Source: Mobilicoccus pelagius NBRC 104925 (GTDB taxonomy: Bacteria; Actinomycetota; Actinomycetes; Actinomycetales; Dermatophilaceae). Taken from it: a DNA stretch of 64,000 bases. Shown here in pieces: positions 10,104 through 18,905 of this stretch. The notes beneath the pieces were generated by a model that saw only the letters and a program-made list of their open reading frames with translations, ran no database searches and had not been told where the DNA came from. Every line of letters begins with the position of its first letter. Position 1 is the stretch's first letter. The DNA lies in contig NZ_BAFE01000030.1 of the NCBI RefSeq assembly GCF_000247995.1, forward strand, positions 16,197 through 80,196, read 5' to 3'. The position numbers were made by a program, and so were the translations under genes.

Positions 10104-11107
10104 CGTCTGCTCCCTCGTGTCCTCACCGGTCGTGCATCCCCCCGACGGATCCGTGTGGCCGCCCGCAACTTCGCCGAGGCGGCCCGTGGATTCGCCTCCA
10201 CCTCCTGCGCCGAGGGTTCTTCGGCCCCCCGCGTGAGGAGCTGGAGGTACGCCCGATGCTCGGGCAGCTCGACGGGCAACCCGGGCGGGGCGGAACTCGT
10301 GCTTCCGGCGCTCAGAACTCTCTTGACCATCCTGTCCTCCAAGGAGTGGTAGGAGAGGACAGCGACACGCCCACCGACCCCGAGAGCATCGATCGCGGCC
10401 GGCACGGCGCGTTCGAGAACGCGCAGTTCGGCGTTGACCTCGATGCGCAAGGCCTGGAAGGTACGTTTGGCAGGGTGGCCACCGGACCTCTGCGAGGCGG
10501 CGGGTACGACCGATCGTAGGAGATCGACGAGCCGTTCGGAACGTGCCCACGGCTCCGTCTCGCGCCCCCGCACGATCGCGGAGGCGATCCGTCCCGCGAA
10601 CCGCTCCTCGCCGTAGTCGCGGAGGATGCGCGCGAGGTCACCGTGGGAGTACGTGTTGAGGACGTCCGCGGCCGTGGGGCCCTCCGACTGGTCCATCCGC
10701 ATGTCGAGCGGGGCGTCCGCGCGGTAGGCGAACCCGCGGTCGAGCGCGTCGAGCTGGAGCGAGGAGACGCCGAGGTCGAAGAGCACCGCCTCGACCTCCT
10801 CCAGGCCGATCTCCTCGAGCACCTCGGGGATCTCGTCGTAGACGGCGTGGACGGGCGTGAACCGGTCGCCGAACCGGGCGAGGCGTTCCCCGGCGAGGCG
10901 GAGCGCCTCGGTGTCGCGGTCGATGCCGACGAGGCGCGCAGCGGGGCACGCCTCGAGGAGCGCCTCCGCGTGGCCACCCATGCCGAGCGTCGTGTCGAGG
11001 ACCACTCCCCCGTCGGCGAGCGCGGGCGTGAGGAGCTCGACGATGCGGTCGCACATCACGGGCACGTGTCGATCGTGGGCGGGGCCACGGTCGGGGGTGG
11101 TCGTCAC
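10100..11107 (-). CDS. rsmH: RsmH, 16S rRNA (C1402-N4) methyltransferase
   Basis: 335-residue SAM-dependent enzyme methylating N4 of C1402 in 16S rRNA. SAM-binding motif [15 protein letters not shown] is near residues 40-54, followed by [40 protein letters not shown] and the C-terminal [12 protein letters not shown]. The GTG start (VTTTPDRG) is chosen because AGAGGAGAG lies about 9 nt upstream; the open frame upstream crosses mraZ and is not coding. It ends in ATGA overlap with ftsL. The C-terminal 20 residues are Arg-rich. Confidence 0.94.
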
Positions 11108-11388
11108 AGCCGTCTCTCCTCTTCTGATCGTCGCGTCGTGGGGGGCGGGAGGGGAAATCGCGGGCGGGGTGGGGAGATCGGGAACGGGAGGAAGGACTAC
11201 GGAACTGCGGGGACGGCGGCCGTGATGCGGGCCCTGAGGTCGGGGCCCCACCCTCTCGTGCCGCCCGGGATCGGGGAAGGGATCTCGGGAGGCGGCCGCC
11301 TCGACCCGCGGACGGGGAAGAGTCCTCGGGGCGACGCGCGAGCGGGGTGGAGACCGGACGCCAGGGAGGCGCCGGGTCGGCACGCGGA

Positions 11389-11820
11389 TCAGAGCAGTCC
11401 GGGGATCACCTCCTCGGCCTGGTCGGCGAAGGCCTGCTCGGTGGACTCGAGGTAGGCGTTCCAGGCCGCGGTGTCCCACACCTCGACGCGGGATCCCGCG
11501 CCGATGACGGTGCACTCGCGGTCGAGCCCGGCGTACTGACGCAGCGCCGGCGGGATCGTCACCCGGCCCTGCTTGTCGGGGATCTCGTCGGAGGCACCGG
11601 AGAGGAACACGCGAAGGTAGTCGCGGACGGCCTTGCTCGTGACGGGCGCGGCACGGAGGTCGTCGGCGACACGGACGAACTCGTCCATGGGGAAGACGTA
11701 GAGGCACCGCTCCTGCCCGCGGGTGACGACGAGGCCGCCGGCGAGCTTGTCGCGGAACTTCGCGGGCAGGATCAACCGGCCCTTGTCGTCGAGGCGAGGG
11801 GTGTGGGTGCCGAGAAACAT
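11389..11820 (-). CDS. mraZ: MraZ, transcriptional regulator of the dcw cluster
   Basis: 143-residue protein with two AbrB-like MraZ half-domains, the first containing [16 protein letters not shown] (residues 11-26) and the second [18 protein letters not shown] (near 82-99). In other bacteria MraZ forms ring-shaped oligomers and represses its own operon by binding short direct repeats. Three GTGG(A/G)G repeats in 10-bp register lie 45-70 bp upstream of the ATG, consistent with autoregulation here. A 281-bp spacer to rsmH contains no gene I can support. Confidence 0.95.
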   Translation of the reverse strand: MFLGTHTPRLDDKGRLILPAKFRDKLAGGLVVTRGQERCLYVFPMDEFVRVADDLRAAPVTSKAVRDYLRVFLSGASDEIPDKQGRVTIPPALRQYAGLDRECTVIGAGSRVEVWDTAAWNAYLESTEQAFADQAEEVIPGLL

Positions 11821-11864
11821 CTGGCACCTCCCGTTCGCCCGTCGCGCCGATTCGTTCCCTGGCC

Positions 11865-11890
11865 CTCCACTTTACTCCACTGTGCCCCAC
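11865..11890 (-). promoter_or_regulatory. MraZ-box array in front of mraZ
   Basis: Read on the minus strand the sequence holds GTGGGG, GTGGAG and GTGGAG, each separated by exactly 4 bp (plus-strand positions 11885-11890, 11875-11880 and 11865-11870). Three 6-mers in 10-bp helical register upstream of mraZ match the known style of MraZ operators. No convincing -10/-35 pair could be fixed. Confidence 0.75.
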
Positions 11891-12088
11891 GGAAATAGCC
11901 TGCGACGCGCCGGGTCCCCTCCGATGTCGACATCCGTGCAGGTCAACGGGGTTGGTGTGAGGTGGGGGGGCGCGGGCAGGGCGTCACCGGCCCCTGCGGG
12001 ACCCGTCCGGACATCTCCGCGGCCTCCCCGACGAAAGCCCAGGTCGCGGCGCCTCCCCTCGACCCGGCGGGACACGGCCGGGACCGTC

Positions 12089-12116
12089 GTGGAGCGAAGT
12101 GGGGAGGAAAGTGGGG
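12089..12116 (+). promoter_or_regulatory. MraZ-box-like repeats facing moxR
   Basis: On the plus strand GTGGAG (12089-12094), GTGGGG (12099-12104) and GTGGGG (12111-12116) occur with 10- and 12-bp steps, about 70-100 bp upstream of the chosen moxR start. They resemble the boxes in front of mraZ. Caveat: the same bases read in the moxR frame as VERSGEESG starting with GTG, so they could be coding if moxR starts at 12089. Confidence 0.4.
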
Positions 12117-12187
12117 CACCATCGGAGGAGGGGACGGCACGACCTGCGCACCACCCCGCCCCGGCGACGACAGAGACGAGACTCCCC

Positions 12188-13162
12188 GTGGACCCTCGAA
12201 GCCCCTTCTCGACCTCCCACCCCACCGAGGCCCTCGACCGGGCACGGCGGCTCGGCCGGGAGATCGTCGCGGCCGTCGACGACGTCATCGCGGGCAAGCA
12301 CGAGGTCGCCGAGATCGCCGTCACCGTCCTCCTCGCCGGAGGACACCTTCTCGTCGAGGACGTCCCCGGCGTCGGCAAGACGACCCTCGCCAAGGCCCTC
12401 TCCGCGGCGATCGGCGCCCCCATGCGCCGCATCCAGTTCACCCCCGACCTCATGCCGAGCGACATCACCGGGGTGAGCGTCTTCGACCCCGAGACCCGCG
12501 AGTTCCACTTCCGCCCCGGCGCGATCTTCTCGACGGTCGTCGTGTGCGACGAGATCAACCGCGCGACCCCGCGGGCGCAGTCGGCCGTGCTCGAGTGCAT
12601 GGAGGAAGGGCAGGTGAGCGTCGACGGCCGCACCTATGCCCTCGGTCGCCCCTTCGTCGTCGTCGCCACGCAGAACCCCCTCGAGATGGCCGGCACCTAC
12701 CCCCTCCCCGAGGCGCAGCGGGATCGGTTCATGGCGCGGGTGTCGATGGGCTATCCCGACCCCGACGCCGAGGTGGCGATGCTCGCCGACCGGTCTGCCG
12801 CGTCGACGGCCGTGGCCGCACCGGCCGTGACGAAGCCCGACGAGGTCGCCGCGGCGATCGTGGCGATCGAGGACGTCCACGTCTCCGCGGAGGTCCGCCG
12901 CTACGTCGTCGCCCTCCTCGAGGCGACCCGCACCTCCCCCGACCTCCGCCTCGGCGCCTCTCCCCGGGCGGGGCTCCACCTCGTCCGCGCCGCGCGGGCG
13001 AGGGCCGCCCTCGACGGCCGCGACCACGTCCTGCCCGACGACGTCCAGGCCCTCCTCGTGCCCGTCCTCGCCCACCGCGTCGTGCCCGCAGAGCGCGCGG
13101 GGGGGACGACGGAACCCGGCGCGCGGGCGGTGCGGGCCGCGGCGGCGCGTGTGAGGCCCTGA
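12188..13162 (+). CDS. MoxR-family AAA+ ATPase
   Basis: 324-residue AAA+ ATPase. Walker A is GVGKTTLAKAL near residues 61-71, Walker B is VVVCDEIN with INRATPRAQSAVLECMEE following, and the sensor segment ATQNPLEMAGTYPLPEAQRDRF is typical of MoxR. Members of this family act as chaperone-like ATPases and are usually encoded beside a DUF58 protein and a transglutaminase-like protein, exactly as here. The GTG (VDPRSPFST) is the best-matching family start but has no strong ribosome-binding site; an in-frame GTG at 12089 is an alternative. The next gene begins 2 nt after its stop. Confidence 0.88.
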   Translation: MDPRSPFSTSHPTEALDRARRLGREIVAAVDDVIAGKHEVAEIAVTVLLAGGHLLVEDVPGVGKTTLAKALSAAIGAPMRRIQFTPDLMPSDITGVSVFDPETREFHFRPGAIFSTVVVCDEINRATPRAQSAVLECMEEGQVSVDGRTYALGRPFVVVATQNPLEMAGTYPLPEAQRDRFMARVSMGYPDPDAEVAMLADRSAASTAVAAPAVTKPDEVAAAIVAIEDVHVSAEVRRYVVALLEATRTSPDLRLGASPRAGLHLVRAARARAALDGRDHVLPDDVQALLVPVLAHRVVPAERAGGTTEPGARAVRAAAARVRP

Positions 13163-13164
13163 GC

Positions 13165-14748
13165 ATGCGGCCCCGTCTCACGGGACGCGGCTCCGCCCTC
13201 CTCGGCGGCGGGCTGGCCCTCGCCGTCGGCGGCCCTCTCCTCGGCGTCCCCGACCTCACGCGGTGGGGCCTGTTCGCGCTCGGTCTCGTCGCCTGCGCCG
13301 CCCTGAGTGTCACCCTGTGTCGACCTGGCGTCGAGGTCGAGGTCCGTCCGTCGCCCGGCACCACGTCCGTCGGCCGCAGCACCACGCTCGCGCTTGCCGT
13401 CACCGCACACCGCCCCACACGGACACACCCGATCTCGGTGGCGATCCCGCCGGCCCTCACGGGCGGCACACCCTGCTCGTCCGTCCTCGTCGACGACGAT
13501 CTCGGCCCGACCGAAACTTTGGACCTCACCCTGAGACTGAGGCCCACCAGACGGGGACTGCATCGCATCCCACCTGCGACGATCGACGTCGTCGACCCCC
13601 TGTGCCTCGCCCGGACGGCGAGCGTCGTCGGCACCCCCACGGACGTCCTCGTGGCCCCCCGTCTCCACGACCTCGACGCCCTCCCGGGAGCCGCGGTGTC
13701 GACGCGGCCCGGCTCCGCCGTCCTCTCCGCCGCGGCAACACCTGCCGGTGGCGTCCCCGCCTCCGCCCGCCCCTACAGCCCGGGCGACGACCTGCGACGC
13801 ATCCACTGGCCGATGAGCGCCCACCGCGGGGAGCTCATGGTGCGGCAGGAGGAGCCCGAGGGTCGGCTCCACGTCACGCTCGTCCTCGACCCCTGGCTTG
13901 CCGACGGTCGACACCCCGCCCGCTTCGAATGGGGGATCGACCTGCTCGCCTCGGTCGTCGTCGCCTGCGACGAGGCCGGGGCCGACGTCTCCCTCGTCGT
14001 CGCCGGTCCCGGCCCCACGTCCGTCGCCGCGGGCCCCGCGACACCGACGGCACGCCGATCCGAGGGGAGCGTCGCGGACATCGCGGCCGGGACGAGCGCC
14101 GCCGGGACCTCCCGCGCCGGGGCGCTTCGGCCCGGTCCCACGGCAGGCGATGCGAGCTCCGCCGAGGCGGAGGTCGGTCGGGTGCTCGGCGTCGGCCGCG
14201 ACGCCTGCCTGCGGGCGCTCGCCCTCGCCCCGACCCGTCCACCCGGCCGTGGACGACGAACCGCCCCGCCGGCCTCCCCCACGCCGGAAGGGCAGGAGAC
14301 GACGGGACCGGAGCAGAGCGGTTCACCGCGGCGGGCGAGGGATGTCTCCGCCCGGACCGTCCTCGACCACGCGGGCTGGGTCCTCCAGGTCACGGGGAGC
14401 CATGCCTCCGACGGGATCTGCTCGTCGCTCGACACACTCGCGCCGGGAACTGCTGCCACGGTCGTCGTCGTCGCCGACTCCTCTGTCGCGACCGCGGGGT
14501 CGGGCGGGGCTCGGGGCGTCACGTCACGCGACGGCGCGGCCGAGCGGGGTCCGGGCCTCCGCCGTCGCCCGACGACCGCACCCCCTCTCGAGGACGGTGA
14601 CGAGGCCGCCACCGCCCGGGTCGTCGCCGGACTGCGCGCAGCAGGAGCCCACGTCGTCGTCGTGTCCGAGCGCACGCCCCACGCGGAGGCGTGGCGGCAA
14701 GCCCTCGCCCCGCTGGAGGACGCACGCGTCGGCGGGTGGCTGCGATGA
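13165..14748 (+). CDS. DUF58-domain membrane-anchored protein
   Basis: 527 residues. Two N-terminal membrane helices (about 10-50) are followed by a beta-rich region and the DUF58 signature YSPGDDLRRIHWPMSAHRGE near residues 205-225, then a von Willebrand A-like fold (VTLVLDPWLADG). Between about residues 290 and 400 there is a Thr/Ala/Gly-rich low-complexity stretch not usual in the family. The biochemical role of DUF58 proteins is not established; pairing with MoxR ATPases is well known. The ATG is 2 nt after moxR and the stop overlaps the next start (ATGA), so the three genes form one operon. Confidence 0.87.
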   Translation: MRPRLTGRGSALLGGGLALAVGGPLLGVPDLTRWGLFALGLVACAALSVTLCRPGVEVEVRPSPGTTSVGRSTTLALAVTAHRPTRTHPISVAIPPALTGGTPCSSVLVDDDLGPTETLDLTLRLRPTRRGLHRIPPATIDVVDPLCLARTASVVGTPTDVLVAPRLHDLDALPGAAVSTRPGSAVLSAAATPAGGVPASARPYSPGDDLRRIHWPMSAHRGELMVRQEEPEGRLHVTLVLDPWLADGRHPARFEWGIDLLASVVVACDEAGADVSLVVAGPGPTSVAAGPATPTARRSEGSVADIAAGTSAAGTSRAGALRPGPTAGDASSAEAEVGRVLGVGRDACLRALALAPTRPPGRGRRTAPPASPTPEGQETTGPEQSGSPRRARDVSARTVLDHAGWVLQVTGSHASDGICSSLDTLAPGTAATVVVVADSSVATAGSGGARGVTSRDGAAERGPGLRRRPTTAPPLEDGDEAATARVVAGLRAAGAHVVVVSERTPHAEAWRQALAPLEDARVGGWLR

Positions 14749-17087
14749 CGGCGACGAACGGGAGCGCGGCCGCATCCGCGGGGCGTCGGCTCCCCGCCGA
14801 GGCACCACGCGGTGACCGCATCCCGACGCCCCGGTCCGTCGCGGTGTCGGGGGTCGATCTCGTGGCGCGATCCGGAGTGGCGGCCTCCGCGCTCGTCGCC
14901 GTCGCCCTGTGGGCCTCCGCCGCACCGATCGCGACGCAGTTCACCTCGGCGCCGTGGCGCACCCCACTCCTTCTGGTCTTCGTCGCCCTCGTGCTCACGG
15001 GGTCACTCGTGCGTCAGTGGTCCCGTGTGGCGACTCCGTTCGTGCAAGCCCTCGTCCTCGCCGGCGTCCTCACGGCCGCGTTCGGCGACGGTGCGGCCCT
15101 TTTCCGCGCCGTCCCCACCCCGGCGACGGTCGAGCGTGCAGGCGCCCTCCTCGACGACGCGACCCTCACCATCGCGACGAGCCCTCCCCCCGCGCCCGGC
15201 ACGGTGGGCGTCGCGTTCGCGTTCGCCGCAGGCCTCGGGCTCCTCGCACTCCTCACCGACACGCTCGCCGTGACGCTGCGCCGCCCGCTCCTCGCGGTCG
15301 TCCCCGTCGTCCTGCCCGCGCTCGTCGTCGTCGCGGTGAGTGGGGAGCCGTCCCCGTGGCCGGCGTTCGTCGTCCCCGCCCTCGCCCTCGTGGGGCTCCT
15401 CCTGCTCGAACCGAGCCCGCCACGTCGTCCCACCCCGACGACCATCGGGTCCCCCTCGGCCGGTCGCGATGCCAGGACGGCGACGCGGGCGCGCCGGGTC
15501 GGCGTCACGGCCGTCGTCACCGGTGGCGCCCTCCTCCTCGCGACGGGCGGCGCGGCGCTCCTCCCCCACCACCGCCACCCGATCCTCGACCACCTCGGCG
15601 GTGGGGCGTCACGCGACCTCGCCCAGGTCGGCTTCACCCCCGCGCCCGATCTCCTCACCGACCTGCGCGACGACGACCCGACGCCGGTCCTCCGCTACCG
15701 CACGACCGATCCGACCCCGCCTCCCCTGCGCATCGCCGTCACGTCGGAGTACGACGGCGCGCGATGGCTGCCCGCGACCGCGGCGGCCGTCCCGACGACG
15801 TCACCGACCCTGCCCTATCCGCCCGGCCTCACCGTGCCCGCCGCCGAGCGCACCCTCACCGTCACCGAGACGCGCCTCGACCCGCCCTACCTCGCCGCCC
15901 CCGCGCCCCTCGTCGGCGGCACCGTCACCGGGTCTCGATGGGGTCAGGACCCGGTCACCGGCATGCTCGTCGTCGACCGCCGCCCCCGCCACTACGAGAT
16001 GACATACCTCGCCGTGCCCCGCACGACGGCGGACGACGGCGGCCGCCGCACCCCCGACCTCGTCGACGAGCTCGACGCCACGACGGTCCGACCGGAGGTG
16101 TGGGAGGCGGCCGAGGAGGCGACGCGTGGGGCACGCACCGACCGCGAGCGCGCCGAGGCGATCGAGGCGTGGCTGCGGGACGAGGACCGGTTCACGTACT
16201 CCCTCGACCTGCCCGAGCCGCAGAGCGTCGACCCGATCGAGACGTTCCTCCACACCCGCACGGGCTACTGCACGCATTTCGCGACGACGATGATCCTCCT
16301 GGCCCGGGCACAGGGCATCCCCGCGCGTCTCGCCACGGGGTTCCTCCCCGGGACGCCCGACGGGGACTCTCGTGTCGTGCGTGCCGACGACGCCCACGCC
16401 TGGCCGGAGCTGTACCTGCCCGGTCTCGGCTGGACGCGGTTCGAGCCGACGCCCGCGACCCGCACGGGCGCCACGCCGACGGGTCGGCCCACCGCGAGAC
16501 CGAGGCCCTCGGCCACCCCCACCTCGGCGCACCCCACGGCCGCGAAGGCCTCGCCGGGCGCCTCGACGACCCCTTCGACCGCACCGGGCACACCCGCGGG
16601 TTCCCCTCGCCCCGCAGACGACCTCCTCGGGCGCCTCGCCGCCGCGGCCCTCGTCGCTCTGGTCCTCCTCGCCGCCCTCGCGGCCCCGGCAGCCCTCGCG
16701 AGCGCCCGGCACCGACGCCGTCTGCATGCCGCATCCTCGCCCGCCGAGGAGATCGACGAGCACTGGCGTCGGCTCACCGCCGCTCTCACCGACCTCGGCC
16801 TCCCCACCGTCCCCGACGCCACCGTCCGGGCGAACGCCGCGACCTACGCCGAAGACCTGCACGACGAGGCCCGCGCAGGGCTCGACCGGCTCGTCGCCGC
16901 CGTCGAAGCGGGGCGGTACCGGCCCCCGGTGGATGCCCCGACCGCCGAGACCGCAGAGGCGGCGGGCCGGGACGCCGAGAGCGTTCGCGCGGCGGCCCTC
17001 GCCGGTGCGTCACGGCGCGTGCGGTGGCGGGCCCGACTGTGGCCCACGGACGCTCACTCTTCGGCCCCGAGCCTCCCCCGGCATTGA
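14745..17087 (+). CDS. TgpA-like transglutaminase membrane protein (DUF3488/DUF4129)
   Basis: 780 residues. An N-terminal DUF3488-like membrane region (about six helices to residue 280) is followed by an exported transglutaminase-like domain: catalytic Cys in RTGYCTHFATTM (residue 509), His in DAHAWPELY (551), and the usual Asp position reads WTRFEPTP, i.e. Glu. A Thr/Pro/Ala-rich linker, one more membrane helix (about 625-650) and a C-terminal DUF4129-like cytoplasmic domain follow. The substrate of these proteins is unknown in most bacteria; peptidoglycan or surface proteins are plausible. It ends the moxR operon; the stop lies just upstream of the Zur-like operator. Confidence 0.87.
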   Translation: MTATNGSAAASAGRRLPAEAPRGDRIPTPRSVAVSGVDLVARSGVAASALVAVALWASAAPIATQFTSAPWRTPLLLVFVALVLTGSLVRQWSRVATPFVQALVLAGVLTAAFGDGAALFRAVPTPATVERAGALLDDATLTIATSPPPAPGTVGVAFAFAAGLGLLALLTDTLAVTLRRPLLAVVPVVLPALVVVAVSGEPSPWPAFVVPALALVGLLLLEPSPPRRPTPTTIGSPSAGRDARTATRARRVGVTAVVTGGALLLATGGAALLPHHRHPILDHLGGGASRDLAQVGFTPAPDLLTDLRDDDPTPVLRYRTTDPTPPPLRIAVTSEYDGARWLPATAAAVPTTSPTLPYPPGLTVPAAERTLTVTETRLDPPYLAAPAPLVGGTVTGSRWGQDPVTGMLVVDRRPRHYEMTYLAVPRTTADDGGRRTPDLVDELDATTVRPEVWEAAEEATRGARTDRERAEAIEAWLRDEDRFTYSLDLPEPQSVDPIETFLHTRTGYCTHFATTMILLARAQGIPARLATGFLPGTPDGDSRVVRADDAHAWPELYLPGLGWTRFEPTPATRTGATPTGRPTARPRPSATPTSAHPTAAKASPGASTTPSTAPGTPAGSPRPADDLLGRLAAAALVALVLLAALAAPAALASARHRRRLHAASSPAEEIDEHWRRLTAALTDLGLPTVPDATVRANAATYAEDLHDEARAGLDRLVAAVEAGRYRPPVDAPTAETAEAAGRDAESVRAAALAGASRRVRWRARLWPTDAHSSAPSLPRH

Positions 17088-17088
17088 T

Positions 17089-17124
17089 TTGACAATCATT
17101 CCCAATTGCGGGTTGTCTCGTCCC
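17089..17124 (+). promoter_or_regulatory. Zur-like operator over a leaderless znuA promoter
   Basis: TGACAATCATTCCCA (17090-17104) matches 11 of 15 positions of the actinobacterial Zur box TGAAAATGATTTTCA. It overlaps a perfect -35 TTGACA (17089-17094). A weak -10 (TTGTCT, 17113-17118) sits 18 bp downstream, which would start the transcript at the ATG of the binding-protein gene (17125). No ribosome-binding site is visible, consistent with a leaderless mRNA repressed by Zur when zinc is plentiful. Confidence 0.65.
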
Positions 17125-18189
17125 ATGACCTTCCGCCGTACCGCCGCCCCCACCGCCGCTCTCACCGTCTGCGCCCTCCTCGGCGCGTGCGGTGCCCCCT
17201 CCCCGGAGAAGAGCGGCACGGGCGGCACCGACGGCAAGCCCTCCGTCGTCGTCGGGTTCTACCCCCTCCAGTACGCCGCCGAGCGCATCGGTGGCGACCG
17301 CATCCACGTCACCAACCTCACCCGCCCCGGCGGGGAGCCGCACGACGCGGAGCTCACCCCCAAGGACGTCGCCGCCGTCGCCGACGCGGACCTCGCCGTC
17401 CACGAGAAGGGCATGCAGCCCGCGCTCGACGACGCCGTCGCGGCCGAGAACCCCGACAAGGCCTTCGACGTCGCGACCGTCGCCCAGCTCGACGCGCCCG
17501 TCCCCGAGCCGGTCGCCGACCTCGGCGGCGACGGCCACGACCACGCGCACGGCGACGAGCACGCGCACGAGGAGGGCCACGAAGAGGGCCACGAGGGGCA
17601 CGACCACGCACACGAGGGCGAGGGACACGAGGGCGAGGAGAAGGGGCACGAGGGGCACAGCCACGACCACGGCACGGTGGATCCGCACTTCTGGCTCGAC
17701 CCGGTGCGGTACGAGGCGGTCGCGGCGGCGCTCACCGAGCGGCTGTCGCAGGTCGACCCGGAGGGCAAGGCGACGTACGAGGCCAACCTCGCCGACCTGC
17801 GCCGTGATCTCGAGGCCGTCGACGCCGAGTACGAGAAGGGCCTCGAGAAGTGCCGCAGCACGACCCTCGTCACCGGACACGCGGCGTTCGGGTACCTCGC
17901 GGCGCGGTACGGTCTGACGCAGGCGGCGATCAGCGGCCTGTCCCCCGAGTCCGAGCCCGACCCGGCCCGGCTCGCGGCCGTCGCCGACTACGTCCGCAAG
18001 CACGACGTGAGCACGATCTACGCCGAGACGCTCACGAGCCCGGCGGTCGCCGAGACGGTCGCACGGGAGACGGGCGCCCGCACCGCCGTGCTCGACCCCA
18101 TCGAAGGCCTCACGAAGGACGGAACGGACTACCTCGGCCTCATGCGCTCCAACCTCGCCACCCTCCGCACCGGACAGGGATGTTCATGA
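17125..18189 (+). CDS. znuA: Zinc ABC transporter substrate-binding lipoprotein (ZnuA-like)
   Basis: 354-residue cluster A-I metal-binding lipoprotein. A short signal peptide ends in the lipobox LGAC (Cys 22). The mature protein has the two-lobed ZnuA/TroA fold with metal-ligand regions around NLTRPGGEPHDAELT, DPHFWLDP, TGHAAFGYLA and SIYAE-like IYAETLTSP. An exceptionally His/Glu/Asp-rich loop covers roughly residues 130-180, with over 20 histidines; such loops occur in zinc-specific members and help load zinc. The genes for ATPase and permease follow with overlapping starts. Zur-like operator upstream. Manganese specificity is less likely because of the loop and operator. Confidence 0.92.
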   Translation: MTFRRTAAPTAALTVCALLGACGAPSPEKSGTGGTDGKPSVVVGFYPLQYAAERIGGDRIHVTNLTRPGGEPHDAELTPKDVAAVADADLAVHEKGMQPALDDAVAAENPDKAFDVATVAQLDAPVPEPVADLGGDGHDHAHGDEHAHEEGHEEGHEGHDHAHEGEGHEGEEKGHEGHSHDHGTVDPHFWLDPVRYEAVAAALTERLSQVDPEGKATYEANLADLRRDLEAVDAEYEKGLEKCRSTTLVTGHAAFGYLAARYGLTQAAISGLSPESEPDPARLAAVADYVRKHDVSTIYAETLTSPAVAETVARETGARTAVLDPIEGLTKDGTDYLGLMRSNLATLRTGQGCS

Positions 18190-18905
18190 CCGCTGCCCCA
18201 CCTCGCGGGCCCCGCCCGGCGGACACGCCGGTGATCGACCTCGTCGACGCCTCGTTCGGATACCGGCACCGGCCGGTCGTCACGGGCGCGACCCTGGCGA
18301 TCCGCCCCGGCGAACGCGTCGCCGTCGTCGGCCCGAACGGCAGCGGCAAGTCGACGCTCGTCAAGGGCGTTCTCGGCCTCAACGACCACCTCGGCGGGCA
18401 GGTGCGCCTCTTCGGCACCCCGGCCGACCGGTTCCGGCAGCGTCACCTCCTCGGCTACGTGCCGCAGCGACACACCGTGTCGGCGACGGTACGGGCGACG
18501 GCCGGGGAGGTCGTCGCGAGCGGCCGCCTGCCGCGCCTCGGCCTCCTCGGACGCCCGGGCCGCGCGGATCGGGCGGTCATCGCCGAATGTCTCGCCGTCG
18601 TCGGTCTCGGTGACGCGGTCCACCGCGAGGTCGCCGACCTCTCCGGCGGGCAGCAGCGGCGCGTCCTCATCGCCCGCGCCCTCGCCGCCGGCCCGGAGGT
18701 GCTCGTCATGGACGAGCCCACCGCCGGCGTCGACGCCGCCAACCAGGTCGTCCTCGCCGAGGTGCTCGGCCGCCTCGTCGAGCGCGGGGTGACCCTCGTC
18801 GTCGTCACGCACGAGATCGACCCCCTCGCCTCGCTGCTCACCCGCGTCGTCACGGTCGACACCGGCCGCATCACCGGGGACGTCCCCGCTCCAGGAAGGG
18901 CCTGA
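18186..18905 (+). CDS. znuC: Zinc ABC transporter ATP-binding protein (ZnuC-like)
   Basis: 239-residue ABC ATPase. Walker A is GPNGSGKST (near residue 53), the Q-loop is YVPQRH, the signature is LSGGQQRR, Walker B is VLVMDEPT and the switch His is in VTHEID. It energises uptake through the permease encoded next. The ATG at 18186 overlaps the znuA stop (ATGA); an ATG two codons upstream (18180) is an alternative start. The stop overlaps the permease ATG (TGATG). Confidence 0.93.
   Translation: MTAAPPRGPRPADTPVIDLVDASFGYRHRPVVTGATLAIRPGERVAVVGPNGSGKSTLVKGVLGLNDHLGGQVRLFGTPADRFRQRHLLGYVPQRHTVSATVRATAGEVVASGRLPRLGLLGRPGRADRAVIAECLAVVGLGDAVHREVADLSGGQQRRVLIARALAAGPEVLVMDEPTAGVDAANQVVLAEVLGRLVERGVTLVVVTHEIDPLASLLTRVVTVDTGRITGDVPAPGRA

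Larger units (their letters stand above)
11821..12187. other. Divergent mraZ/moxR intergenic region
   Basis: 367 bp between the divergent mraZ and moxR starts. It holds the MraZ-box array on the mraZ side and a second cluster of similar repeats on the moxR side. TTGACC on the minus strand (11940-11945) could be part of a promoter, but no matching -10 was recognised. No gene is supported here, although moxR might start further upstream than chosen. Confidence 0.6.

Noticed and set aside
17530..17680. His-rich stretch in znuA as a minisatellite or assembly artefact
   Set aside because: The frame is maintained and such loops are known in zinc-binding ZnuA proteins.
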